A stretch of DNA of 58,000 nucleotides, from positions 212,060,744 to 212,118,743 of the forward strand of contig NC_081411.1 of the NCBI RefSeq assembly GCF_030272615.1, given 5' to 3'. This stretch comes from Cryptomeria japonica (lineage: Eukaryota; Streptophyta; Pinopsida; Cupressales; Cupressaceae). Position numbers and translations under genes: made by a program. This document shows positions 1-10,688 of the stretch, piece after piece. The notes below the pieces were generated by a model. That model was not told the DNA's origin and did not search any database. It saw only the letters and a list, made by a program, of their open reading frames with translations. Position 1 is the first letter of the stretch, and each line of letters starts with the position of its first letter.

Positions 1-780
1 CCGATGGAACCCCGAGTTCTGAAGGCTTTTTCCTTCTCTCCTTCTCTCTATTCCGAAACTCCAGAACCCCGAGGTTCTAAAGTTCTTCCCTTGTCTTCCT
101 CACTTCGAGAGTCCGAGCTTCCGAAGTCTCTCGGCTTCCTTCCGACTGGCAACACTTCCAAATGGCGTGATCGACACTCAAAGCTTTTAATGCTCCGACA
201 GCTTGGTGACTTGTACACTTTCTTTTGCAGAGTCACAAGGATGCATTAAGTGTTTTTTGCAGGATTTCCCTCATGGAAGGTACGGCGCCATGCTTGGTGA
301 GTTATGTCATGACTGACTTTGGAAGGTTAGTCAAACCACCTTCCTTAGAATTGCCTTTTGTGGGTATCGCTAGGTTGCTTGCATGTACAAGCCAAGTGAA
401 TGCACTTCCAAACTGACATGCAGGGATCATGATCACCATGGCAACCCATTTTTCTATATAAGGTTGTTAGGCCTCATTGTCAAGGGTTCTCTCCCTGCTG
501 CCTTGAGCTGTCTTATGCTCTTCTCTTCTCTCTAAAACTTGTAATCTTTTTTTTTGCATTTCTGCAACTATAAGATTGGCTTTTGACCTCGAATTAATTG
601 AAGATCACCATTCTTGCCTTCTTTCAACTTATTCATGTTGTGTATGTGTTCTTACCTCCATTATAAGTGTATGTTGATTTTCTTTCAAATGTATGTTGTG
701 TTAGCTTGTTTTCTGGGTGTGACTTGTAGGAATCCTTCTCCCCTCCTGACACTTAGCAAATTCTAACCTCCACACACGTA
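1..780 (+). repeat. Probable LTR or leader of a decayed retroelement
   Basis: A TATA-like TCTATATAAGG at 453-463 is followed by a pyrimidine-rich transcribed-looking stretch of the kind seen in plant LTRs. The region precedes the decayed frame that starts near 1123. No LTR ends, primer-binding site or second copy could be fixed in the window, and the left end may be outside it. Confidence 0.3.
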
Positions 781-1641
781 TTTAGATCACTTATACAATT
801 GAAGTTTGTGCATTTCCTGAGTGTTTCAGTTAATTCTTTGTCTCATTTCGGTAGGGAGAGGAACAATCTATTCTTGGTGCATCACCTCCTTTTATTTCAA
901 GCAATTCTCTCCTCCCTTTACCTCTGCAAAGGGTTAGGATAGGCTTAGGAGTTAGTTTTGAAGTTTTGAGTTGGTTCAACACCTGCACCTGGAGTGAGAA
1001 GGAAGTCGGCCTTCTCCGGAGATTCAACCCCCTCGCGCAAGGTCTCACACTTCGAGGTTGTTTCCATGTTTCACAAGGTTGTTGAGTTGATAGCTTAGCA
1101 AGGGTACAAGCTTTTGTGATAACGGGCACAGTTTAAGAGGGTAAATGATGCCTTCCTCTTCGCAGTTATTATAAGGCTCACAGGTGATAAAGGTTACAGG
1201 ATAAGCCCAGAAGCAATGGCAGTAATAAAGGAATGGGGATATTGGTTCCTCCAAAACCAACATTCTACATACATTCGGGTTAGTGGCTATACAAGAAATC
1301 CAGTGCTTTTGCCTAGATATTGCAGTAACAAAGTTATTCTTTTGGAGTATGCTAGGCAGATGGTAGGGTTACAATCATTGTTGTCTGTAAAACATAAAAT
1401 AGGTATTGATCTTTCTATTACAATTGGTTACTTTTCATGTTCAAAAATACAAGTAGCCAAGGCAGCAAAACAGGAATTGCAAGATTTGCATCTAAAAGAG
1501 TTTGATTATGATCGCGAGTTTTATGATCCCTTCGGTAAACTGAAGGCACTGATGTTGAAATCATACGAGGAACATGAACCAGCCTTGCAGGATTTTTGGG
1601 CCAACCTCCAAGATAGTTTTGAAGTCAAATAGAAGAGTTAT

Positions 1642-1985
1642 TGTTTACTCCTAAATGTATAGTTGGTGAATAATCAGATAACACGATAATTCCTGCACGT
1701 ACCAAGCATTCATGGAACAAAACAATTGTACATAACATAAATGACAAATGATAATAATTAGACCAGAAAGTTACATCTTTATTCCAATGTCCAGAATTGT
1801 CCATACATAATCTCCCCCTCTCGAGGTTCCAACCAAACAATATTTAGACCCGACAGTTGGCCAAGTTGCCAACCGTCACCAACCCCCAACTACCCAACGG
1901 GAACCTCTCGGCAACAGCAAAACATAACCACACATAACACACTTATAATTATTATTCATACTAACATACGTTTTTACCCCTAACA
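1642..1985 (-). repeat. 3' LTR (coding sense) of the gag-only element
   Basis: 344 bp with TG...CA ends, matching 7676-8022 along its whole length. It is flanked on the left by GTTAT and on the right by the polypurine tract. Confidence 0.9.
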
Positions 1986-2002
1986 TTAGCCCCCCCCAAA
2001 AC
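1986..2002 (-). other. Polypurine tract
   Basis: On the minus strand TTTTGGGGGGGGCTAA abuts the 3' LTR, the expected position for plus-strand priming. Confidence 0.8.
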
Positions 2003-3004
2003 ATAGTCGTCTTCCAGACGACTCAGACAAGAGAAACTGAAATGAAAAACATAGCTAAGACCGAGAAGAGGGAGGAGGCGTCCCTGTAGTGGTCGTTGTA
2101 GGAGGCTGCTAACCAGCCTGGAGTTTCAGGTTCTTTTCTGCCATCAACTGTCGTTCGTGAACTTTCTTTACCATGTGAGCAGCTTCCAGTAGCTTTTTGT
2201 CCTTTTGTTCAAACTGTGAAGCCAGTGCCGCCACCTGGGCTGCTAATGCCTGTGCCTCCTCCTGTATGTTGCAGCGGGCCTCACAGGTAGTCATCTTCAT
2301 TTCCATCTCCTTCCTCAAACTCCTCTCTACTGTGGCCAACTTTGCCTGTTTCTTACCCTCCTTTTCCACAGTTGTTATGTACATCTATTGAGCCTCTTTC
2401 TCTACTTGATGTTGTCGCATCTGTAAGTACACCTCTCAAAAAGCCCCCTCCATGCTGCGGAAGGTGGTGCTTAAGGTGCCTATACCTCCTATCAGGTGCT
2501 TGTGGGTCCAGTTCTGAACCATCTCGGGCGTACTATGGTCCGGCAAGCCCTACTGCTCAAAGTGTTGTGTGAACTCATCCTTGCACCCCTCAGTCATGAA
2601 GTGACATAGCTGTGTAGCGTCGGCAGAATTGTCGGCCTCCATCTGTCCATTAAGCTGAGCCATGCTGCATGCAACATCAAAGAGCCCTTGTAGCTCCTCT
2701 AAGAATCATCTGAGTAAGCCTGCTGGGTCATTTGGGTTGGGTAGTGTGATATGAAGTCCCGTGAAAGCTCCTGTCGGTCCAGTGCTCTTCTTGTCCCTTC
2801 CCTGTCGTTCTTGATCAGTGGACCTCTCTCCTACCAGGTTTGGGATAGAGGTCTCTCTATCTGTGGTCATGCTTGGCCCAATGGCCATGTTATGTGGTCC
2901 AAGAGAGGGGGGAAGGTGTGGGACCAAGGCGAACTACCCCAGCCATCCATCCAGCCAGGTGTCTATATCGTCACCTGTCAGAGTATCCAAGGCTGCCTCT
3001 AAGT

Positions 3005-3735
3005 TAGTTGGTACCGTACCGGTTCCTGCTGACACCGTACCAGTTTTTGTCGACACCGTACCAGTTTCTGCTGCCACTGTACCAGTTTTTGCTACCAACA
3101 TACCGGTTTCTGCAACCACCGTACCAATTTTTGTTGCCATCGTACCAATTTCTGCCTCCAAGTCATCCGTACCGGTTTGTGTTGGTACCCTACCGGTTTG
3201 TGCTGGTACCCTACTGGTTTCTGCTGGTACCGTACTGGTTTCTACTGGTACCTATACCGGTTTATGTTGGTACCGTACCGGTTCTTGCTGGTACCGTACC
3301 AGTTCCTGCTGGCACAGTACCAGTTCTTGTTGGCATCATACCAATTCTTATCGTAAAAGGACCAATTTTTACCGTACCAGTACATGTTGGCACCGTACCA
3401 ATTCTTGTTGGCATCGTACCAGTTTTTGTCGTACCAGTACATTTTGGCATCATACCAATTTCTCTCGTACAAGTACCTGTTGGCACTTTACCAATTCTTG
3501 TTGGCACCGTACCAGTTCTTGGTGGCACTGTACCAATTTTTGTCGTACCAGTACATGTTGGCACCATACAAGTACATGTTGGCACCGTACCAGTACCTGT
3601 TGGCATTGTACCAGTTCCTACCAGTATCGTACCAGTACCAGTTGGAGTCGTACCAGCACCAGTTGGAACCGTACCAATACCTACCGACACTGTACCAGTA
3701 CCTATTGATGTTGTACAAGTACCAATTACCTGTCC
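3005..3735. repeat. 21-bp tandem repeat array inside the LTR element
   Basis: About 30 or more diverged units share the core ACCGTACCAGTT or its variants, mostly 21 bp long with some 15-bp units. Because the unit length is a multiple of three and lacks stop codons, long open frames appear on both strands. In the element's sense frame it reads as a heptad such as TVPTRIG. Confidence 0.85.
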
Positions 3736-4159
3736 GGTGACCTCGTTTTTCCCTAGTGCGGCCTCCTCTGCCATTGTCTGGTTTGCCATACTAGTACGGA
3801 CCATTAGAACAACTGCTACCTCTACACCGTATGGGTTAACTCGTGCACTTCCACTCCCTGGTCGTACGGCCTCTTCAACCTGTGCCAACTCTTCACTCAA
3901 CTCCACATTGATGGCACCAATCTCTGCACAGATACCCTCAAACTTTTCATACAACTGCTCTCTGCGTGTACGAACGCCGCGAAGGAGGGGATTCTACGGA
4001 TCCTACACATATGATATGTCTGTTTTCTGACCATACAGTCTTTCTCCTTTATCCGTTGCTAGTCATACAAGATCGTATGACTTAGTTTCCTACGTGTCCA
4101 ATGTTCCGATATACGGTATTCTTCCCCTTGCAGGTCGTACACCGTACGGGCTATACCAG

Positions 4160-4258
4160 TCTCCCTTCTTTGTCGATCGTACGTCGTACAAATAACTCAA
4201 ACACTGCCAATCTCCCTTCTTTGTCGACTGTACGTTGTATAGATAACTCAAACACTCC
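4160..4258. repeat. Tandem duplication of about 51 bp in the LTR element
   Basis: Two adjacent units share AATCTCCCTTCTTTGTCGA and TAACTCAAACAC. In the element's sense they encode the repeated STKKGDW motif. Confidence 0.75.
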
Positions 4259-4744
4259 CTCGACTGGCATACAACGTACGAGTGATCCAGTACGGGGTTC
4301 CGGTCATCCCCTACGAGTATCACCTGCAGGTCCTCGTCCTTGCCTAGTTGATTTTTTTCATATCCCTTTCCTCGTACTTGATGGGTTTATCCCATTGAAA
4401 CTGGTGGGTTAGCGTGTCGTCCATCCGTGCCATTCCCTCTTGGTATCTACCGCACTCTGGGGGAAAGGGTTGTTCTTCCATCCCGCTACTTGATTCTCCA
4501 ATCTCACGTATTTGAAGCATGTGACACTCCGGGTGGAAGGCCTCATTGTCCTCCATTTGCCAATGAAAAAGTCCCGCCAGTGAACCGGTTCCATCCTCGG
4601 AACATCCGTCCAGTTCCAACACTCCTTCCTCGTCGAGTTCTTTCCCTCCTCCATCTCCTTCAGAACCCCACTCCCATCAATTGGAATCTTCTGAGTCGGA
4701 GTCCGATGACGCGAGCTCTTCCCTGACGAACTAGTTCTTGAGAT

Positions 4745-6052
4745 CAATTACATATTTATGGTTGTCATTCTCGATTGAAAGCGTATTCCTTTTCTGTTGT
4801 GGTTAGCTTTGGCCAAGATCAGCCACCCCCTTCCTAGAAGAGCGTCGTACGCTTTCGTTTCCAGAGGAATGACTACAAAATCCAGAAGGAAGTGTTGCGT
4901 CCCAATTACCACCTTTTGTGCCATGAGGGTGCCAAGGGGTTTGATGTCGTGCTAATCCACACCGACCAGGTGGAAGGTTGGTGGCCATAGAGTCGGCTTG
5001 CCGAGGTTTCACCAACTTTCCTCCGACACTACGTTGACTCCGGACCCACCATCAACAATGGTGTTTGTCAACTTTTGTCCAAATATATCCATCTCTACCA
5101 CTACGGGTTTCCGTCCAACACCCACCGCTAGTAGCATAGGGTTCATGGCATCCGTACCAGATCCCTTCACCGAGCTTGTACCAGACTTTGTCATCGTTTG
5201 GCATTCTTGACCGATGGTAGTGTCCCCGATTACATTTGTCAGAGCCATCCTTAACTGTGGCATGATCTGTAGAAGGTCTGACACCCGTACGGGTATTGTG
5301 GTTTGTAACATCTGCTTGATGATAGTCTTCTCTGGTTTCGACCGGACTGGTGTATCGGCAGCCAGATGCGAGGCCCTCTGCTCTCCAGCCATTGCCCGCT
5401 CGATATCCGCCCTTGCCTCCTGGAGTCTTTCTTTTTCTGTGCGAGGGTCCGGGTACATGGCTTTCTTCTTCTGCAACCTTGTGATTGCCAGTACGTCTTC
5501 TCTTGATCCCTCCACATCAAACATGTTCACCCCTTTCTGTTTTGGACAATCTACGTCCTCGTGGTTTCCTGGACCGCACCATCTGCACAACGAACTTCCT
5601 GTATCGCCTCCGTTTTGGCATTCGCGAGCAAAGTGACCCCATTCGGTGCACTTCCTGCACTGAATCATGGGTCGCCCCTTCCCATCGTATTGAATTCTAC
5701 TCCTTGGTGTGTTATTATTGGATCTATTGTTACCCCGCCAATTGTTTTTGTACCCTCCAAGTGAGGCGTCAGAGTTTGTTGTTGGCTTCGGCGGTGTCGT
5801 CGGCAGTGTGGCTTGGTCGGGTTGGGCATAGAGCACTTGTGTGCTACGGGCTTTCAAGTTGTACGGGCATTCCTTAGTGGAATGTCCCATTACTTGGCAG
5901 ATGTCAGAGAAAACTTTACGGGGACAACTTCCTTTAGTGTGTCCTTCAGTCTTGGAGTCAGTACACCATAGTTCTTTTCCTTCCCTACCACTTTCTTTGT
6001 CACATTTTAACTCCTTCATCATCCTCATCGTATCCTTCTGAAGTGCTTGCAC
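4745..6052 (-). pseudogene. Nucleocapsid zinc knuckles and aspartic protease of the LTR element
   Basis: The frame from 6052 to 5009 carries two intact CX2CX4HX4C zinc knuckles (about residues 132-145, CRKCTEWGHFAREC, and 156-169, CRWCGPGNHEDVDC). Two degenerate ones sit nearer the N-terminus (around residues 30-43 and 52-62), each missing a cysteine. A retropepsin site follows near residue 334, DGGSGVNVV, with Gly in place of the usual Thr or Ser after Asp. A TGA at 5009 interrupts the protease. The same frame continues past it, with another TAG near 4953, and reaches the typical ALLGRGWL flap-end motif near 4830. After that no reverse transcriptase follows. Confidence 0.82.
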
Positions 6053-6164
6053 GGTTTTGGATCCCCCGTCGCTATCTTCGTCTGTGCTGTCACCATCACT
6101 GGTCCGTCACTTCCCCCGGGATGTCTTGTTTTCACTATCAATATCCATGGCGCGGTCGTATGCT

Positions 6165-7615
6165 TCATCGTACGATGGCAGAGGGACTACTTTCATTGTC
6201 CTTCTCAGGGATGGTACCAATCCTTCCACGCGGCTGGTTCTCCATTTTGTTAAGTAGTTCCCTCAACCTTTTGTTATATGCGCGAACACTTTCGTTTTTT
6301 CCTTGTTTGGTGTTGTAAATTTCCGCCACAATTTCGTTGTCATCTCGTTGGAGTTTGAATTCTTCCTCGAAGGCCTTCTTCAGATTGCTCCAGGATGTTT
6401 TATGCTGAGCATCAAGGTCAGTGTACCAGTCAACAGCTATTCCTCGCAGAGTGGTCGGAAATGCCTTCACCTAGTAATCCCGATCATCCTGGCCATTTGC
6501 TTCCCAGACGGTGACGCATGTCTTGCAATGTCGTATGGAGTCCTCTGACCCGTCGCCCATGAATTTTGGAAGTTTTTGTTTGTCCGGGGTGTGTGCCATC
6601 TTTCTTTTCTGTGCGGTTTTATGCAGCGCCTAGAAATGGCTAAATGCGGGGAAGGTACTATGTGTCTGAAGGGTATCGTACGCTCTTGGTCTGGTTGGGC
6701 CCCTACCAATCGGGCTTTGGTCACCTTCACTTCTATAGTCCCTCCTTCCCAGGGTTTCTGATTCCGATCTTCCTATTTTGATGCTCTCCGACAAGGAAAA
6801 GTTTTTAATGCCGGACAATGTTTCTTCTAAATAGTGGCGATTTCCTCGTTCAGGTCACGTACCGCCTCCTCTCCTTGTTCAGAAAATTCTGATTGGGTGC
6901 TTTGCGATTCGGTTCTGGTGTCTTCTTCACTTGACGTCGAGTGTGGGGCCTGGTCGGCAAGATCTTCCTCCGCTACATCTGGAAGTGGCAGGTTCCTGGC
7001 GACCTCAGCCAACTCCTTCCACGTACACAGTTTTTGCCTCTCCCGGCTACGATTCTGACTCACCCTCCGACTTCTGTTGTGTTTCTCTGGACTCCTCGAG
7101 TCGGCAACCTCTCTTAGTCCTCGTCTCCTGTCGGCCTGTTCTTTTATGCAAAGAGATCGTCGTACAGTTCCCTCGTTTACTCCTTCGGTAGCAGTGATAC
7201 ATTTGCCTTTGTTCGGCCGTAGGGGCATCAAGTGTCAGAGGTACGGTGCGGACTGGCCTCCCTCCTCTTCCTCCCTACGACTACGTTCCTCGTACCATCG
7301 AAGGACTTGTTGCCGCCGAAGTTCCTTTGCAGTTTCCTCCCTTTGGTCTTGGAGTGCAATCAAATTTCTAGCGAGTAACCTTGGAATACTCCCGAGTAGG
7401 TTAAAAACGGGGATGCTGACGGTGAGTTCACCACGTACCGTGCCTTCCGAGACGACTCTCTCCTGAACCTCTCGCTGCACTTACTACGTGACCGACACGT
7501 CCCACAACTCCACCAAGTATGTCGTCAATTGATCCTCTCGTTCCTCTTCCATGGTACTCTCTTCGTGCGTGTCGCTATCCACGACAATTAATTGTTGATT
7601 AAACGGTCGGCCCAT
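6165..7615 (-). pseudogene. gag of the LTR element, frameshifted
   Basis: An ATG at 7615 opens a frame (MGRPFNQQ...) that meets TAG TAA before about 7480, and coding then continues in pieces to 6165. The first half is charged, with arginine- and glutamate-rich helical stretches. The block at 6470-6165 is clear retrotransposon gag: AVDWYTDL, TSWSNLKKAFEEEF, then YNTKQGKNESVRAYNKRLREL, matching the Retrotrans_gag pattern of W, F and the Q..ESV..Y spacing. At least two frameshifts and several stops mean no intact protein is made from this copy. Confidence 0.8.
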
Positions 7616-7654
7616 TAATTGCTTCTACCTGCCACCATAGTTATCTCCAGGTTC

Positions 7655-7675
7655 GTTCAAGTAACGGCGCCAAAA
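7655..7675 (-). other. Primer-binding site
   Basis: Read on the minus strand, TGGCGCCGTTACTTGAAC follows the LTR end within two or three bases. TGGCGCCGTT is a primer-binding start common in plant Gypsy elements; I did not verify the tRNA. Confidence 0.7.
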
Positions 7676-8022
7676 TGTTTAGTCCTAAATGTATAGTTCG
7701 TGAATAATCAGATAACACAGTAGTTCCTGCACGTACCAAGCATTCATGGAACAAAACAATTGTACATCATAACATAAATGACAAATGATAATAATTAGAC
7801 CAGAAAGTTACATCTTTATTCCAATGTCTAGAATTGTCCATACATAATCTCCCCCTGCCGAGGTTCCAACTAAACAATATATAGATCCGACGGTTGGCCA
7901 AGATGCCAACCGTCACCAACCCCCAACTACTCGACGGGAACCCCTTGGCAACAGCAAAAAATAACCACACATAACACACTTATAATTATTATTCATACTA
8001 ACATATGTTTTTACCCCTAACA
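7676..8022 (-). repeat. 5' LTR (coding sense) of the gag-only element
   Basis: 347 bp with TG...CA ends. On the minus strand it has TCTATATATTG near 7887-7875 as a TATA box and AATAAA at 7820-7815 as a possible polyadenylation signal. A perfect 10-bp inverted repeat (GACGGTTGGC, six-base loop, GCCAACCGTC) lies directly upstream of the TATA box at about 7889-7914. The left LTR copy has a mismatch in this palindrome. Confidence 0.9.
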
Positions 8023-9005
8023 GTTATTACCGGCTAACCGTACCTCAGATAAGAAATTTTGATATAGAAACAAATATTCCTAGTGAATTGAGGGATGATG
8101 GTGAATTACTGGATCCAGTGTTCAACGAAACTGGAATTAATAAGAAACCCATCTCTCCAGTCAAATGGTCGAGTCAAAAAGAGGTGGATGTTAATACTGT
8201 CTCTGGAAAGGTCATTTAAAGGACAAGACAGTGGCTTCGTTTGAGGATCAGACCAAGTGCTGCTAGAGAAAAGAAGAAAGGAAAAGCTGCTGACAATCCT
8301 CAAACTAAAGTCCATAAGGAATATGCAAGAATGACGAGATCTGAATCCATGAACAATACCTCTACTGATCCTGAGGATGCTACAGCACCAATCACCAACC
8401 AGGAGTTAAAAAGGCAGTTGGATGCAAAAATGAGGCAATGTGAACTATTCAAAAAAGTTGCAGATCTTGAAATTACTACAGGGCTACAACTTATTCCGCA
8501 AGATTCTATCACTCCTATTGTTCCAACTATTGGTATGGTTCCAGGTGAAGGTGTCTCTCAAGCTGAAACCATTGAAACACAACCTCCTCCTACTTCTTCA
8601 ACGCAAACACAAGAAAGTGTTATCATCCACAATATTGAAACAAATTCTGATGAAGATGATGAACCCATTGCAGCCATAGCAAAGAGGAGGAAAATTGAAA
8701 AGAAATCAAAAGAGTCATAGGAAGAGCCTGTTGCAACCCAACCAGAGAATCAACCAGGAGCTGCGGGAGAGCCGACGGTACAGGTGCAACCAATGGAAAT
8801 TCATGTACAAGTTATAAGAGAAGAAGCGCAGGAAGAGGCCCATAATGAGGAAAATGATGAACAAGATGAAAGAATGGTTCTTACTCCTCAAGACCAAGAA
8901 ATGTTGCTTCAATAACTAGGAGGAAATGAGCAAGGGGGAATAGAGAGACCATTTGAAGAAGAGGTTTCTAAGAAGTTAGAAGAAATAAGTATGCGTAATA
9001 TATGA

Positions 9006-10683
9006 AGTAATATTAATATGGACTGCAATATGTATGAGAGTCATACTTAATTTCATATATATTCATAATACATAAAAAATTAGTATACTTATAGTCTAAA
9101 TCATGTTATTACTGTAAGTATTTAAGAAGATGGGAATGAGATGTTCCAAATAGGGGCAGTCTAAATCCAAGTAATAGGTTAAGTCCCAAGATAGGGTGGG
9201 GATCAGCAACCCATAAGTCTTGAGGGTATAGACATAAGATAGGTAAGGGCTTAGATCTGTAAACTTTGAGGGAACTTATTGCATTTGGTCTCTAAGCACT
9301 TTGGTAACATACATAGACCCTTCTCCCTTAAACTGAAGTAGTAGCACGGTCTAATATTTATATTAAGAACTATGAATAATGAAATTAAACATCTAATGAG
9401 GAAAATAAATAAGCACTTGTTAATAACTAATAAGTTGAAGAACATCAATGACTGGCTTCATAATTAGTCTCTCAATCAATTTTAGTATATTGAAATAGAT
9501 TAATTATGTTAATCAGGTAGGGGACATTACACTACATCACTTTAACCTTGATGTTATTTCAGTTCTTGCATTTATATGCTCAGTACTGATTAACAAAAGA
9601 ACTATTGTTAGGGTACCATGTGTACTTTTTCATTTATAACCCCAATTCATATGATTAGGGTACCATGTGTACTTTTTCATTCATATGAAATTATTCTAGA
9701 TTTACAGATTTAATCAAACCATAGTCAGCAACATATATTGAAATGGAAAAGAATGCATAATACCATAAACTAAATGCACACAAAAGCTATACAGTGTACT
9801 TATATAATACAAAAACCAAGAATGTAAAGAAGCATGCCGGAATTCTAAGCATTACATATTCTCCAAGTTCTCTAGCCAGTAATTTTGGAAACTTTCTCGC
9901 ATTCATACTTGTCTAGATTCATATTTGTATTTTTCTTGTATTAGTAACATGATCTAGAGTCCAAAGATGTAGAAAACTGAAATGTCAAAATACTAGTAAT
10001 TACAGAGAATATTTTTGCAAAAAAAAATTTCCTAACAAAACTAATTTTATCTACAAAAGGAGATACAAAATGCTTGTCAGAATATTGTGGGCCACTGCTA
10101 CAAAAGATTAATAAAGAAGCATAAGAGACAAAGATGGTTCCTCATGTTATATAAGCCACTTAACGAAGGCACTTGAAAATCAACAGCTTTTATCTAACAA
10201 GTGGGCATTTTGGAGCAATGAATTTTCCATAGGGTGCAGTGATGTTACATACTCAAGCCATACAACAAAGTACTTTGTCTTTCCACGCAGTCCCCACTCT
10301 AATTAAATTGTTGCAAGACAATTTGAATAGAAGAAAATGACAAGTAATAAAAAGAATATCGATAGTCAAGACAACACTTTAAAGGGGATATATAGCCCAT
10401 TAACCGAACAGAATACAAGCAGCCCAACATTAATGCAGACAAGAGCATTTAATAAGATGTCACCAATAATCTAACAGACCGGACCTGATAATATTTATAA
10501 ATCATCTTGGAAAGCATTCTAGGTATGGGCGTAAATTTCACATCATACCAGAACTTTTTTGTGAGCCATAGCAGGTCTTTTTTTGTCTAGACTCTAGTGG
10601 ATACCAACTCGGTCTAAAGCCTTGTATACTAAGATCATTCAAGGGTGCAAAAGCTTGAAATCATAAGGTATCAATTTGTTTGA
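9006..10683. other. AT-rich sequence, no gene seen
   Basis: No recognisable coding sequence. A short direct duplication is present: TTAGGGTACCATGTGTAC followed by TTTTTCATT occurs at about 9607-9634 and again at 9655-9682. If the host gene continues left of exon 6, this is intronic. Confidence 0.5.
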
Positions 10684-10688
10684 GTAAA

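Larger units (their letters stand above)
2109..4747 (-). pseudogene. Unexplained frame in the place of pol; repeats and coiled coil
   Basis: Coding-like sequence continues from the protease to near the polypurine tract, in fragments in shifted frames. In sense order: an acidic block (about 4725-4344, with EELASSDSDSED and later HPECHMLQ); a block with a duplicated LSYLY...STKKGDW motif (4323-4090); a helical segment with EIGAINVELSEELAQVEEA (3954-3880); a long 7-residue repeat rich in GTVPT (about 3740-3000); and a C-terminal coiled coil (2384-2109) with heptad-like AQALAAQVAALASQFEQ. I recognise no known domain. It may be an element-encoded structural protein, or captured and repeat-expanded sequence. 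Many frameshifts prevent a confident single protein. Confidence 0.5.
1642..8022 (-). mobile_element. Complete non-autonomous LTR element (gag-protease, no RT/integrase)
   Basis: The two LTRs begin TGTTTA and end CCCTAACA on the plus strand and are flanked by a perfect 5-bp duplication, GTTAT, at 1637-1641 and 8023-8027. The coding sense is minus: primer-binding site next to the right LTR, gag then zinc knuckles then protease, and a polypurine tract next to the left LTR. Between the protease (about 4745) and the left LTR there are only 2.8 kb, with no reverse transcriptase, RNase H or integrase motif in any frame. The Gypsy-type gag and protease and the gag-only layout fit the class described as TR-GAG elements. 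About 19 substitutions and one 3-bp indel separate the LTRs by eye (roughly 94-95% identity), so the insertion is not recent. Several frameshifts and stops show it is decayed. Confidence 0.88.
1123..9005 (+). pseudogene. Decayed retroelement-like reading frame split by an LTR element
   Basis: A reading frame runs from about 1123 to 1641 and continues exactly in phase at 8028-9005 once the inserted element (1642-8022) and one copy of its GTTAT duplication are ignored. It contains in-frame stops at 1630-1632, 8217-8219, 8718-8720 and 8913-8915 and ends at 9003. The first part contains DAFLFAVIIRLTGDKGY and EWGYWFLQNQ; the last third is charged and low in complexity, with an acidic NSDEDDE stretch and a basic KRRKIEKKSK stretch. 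I do not recognise the family. Its position beside an LTR-like sequence suggests an accessory or gag-type frame of an old retroelement, but a host gene fragment is not excluded. Confidence 0.55.

Noticed and set aside
2818-4030. Two long plus-strand frames of 296 and 340 codons
   Set aside because: They come from the 21-bp array, whose units have no stops in several frames. The element's coding sense is minus, as shown by gag, protease, primer-binding site and polypurine tract.
10185-10300. Minus-strand peptide resembling a chromodomain (KTKYFVVWLEY)
   Set aside because: The match is short and lacks the usual second tryptophan context, and no integrase lies upstream.
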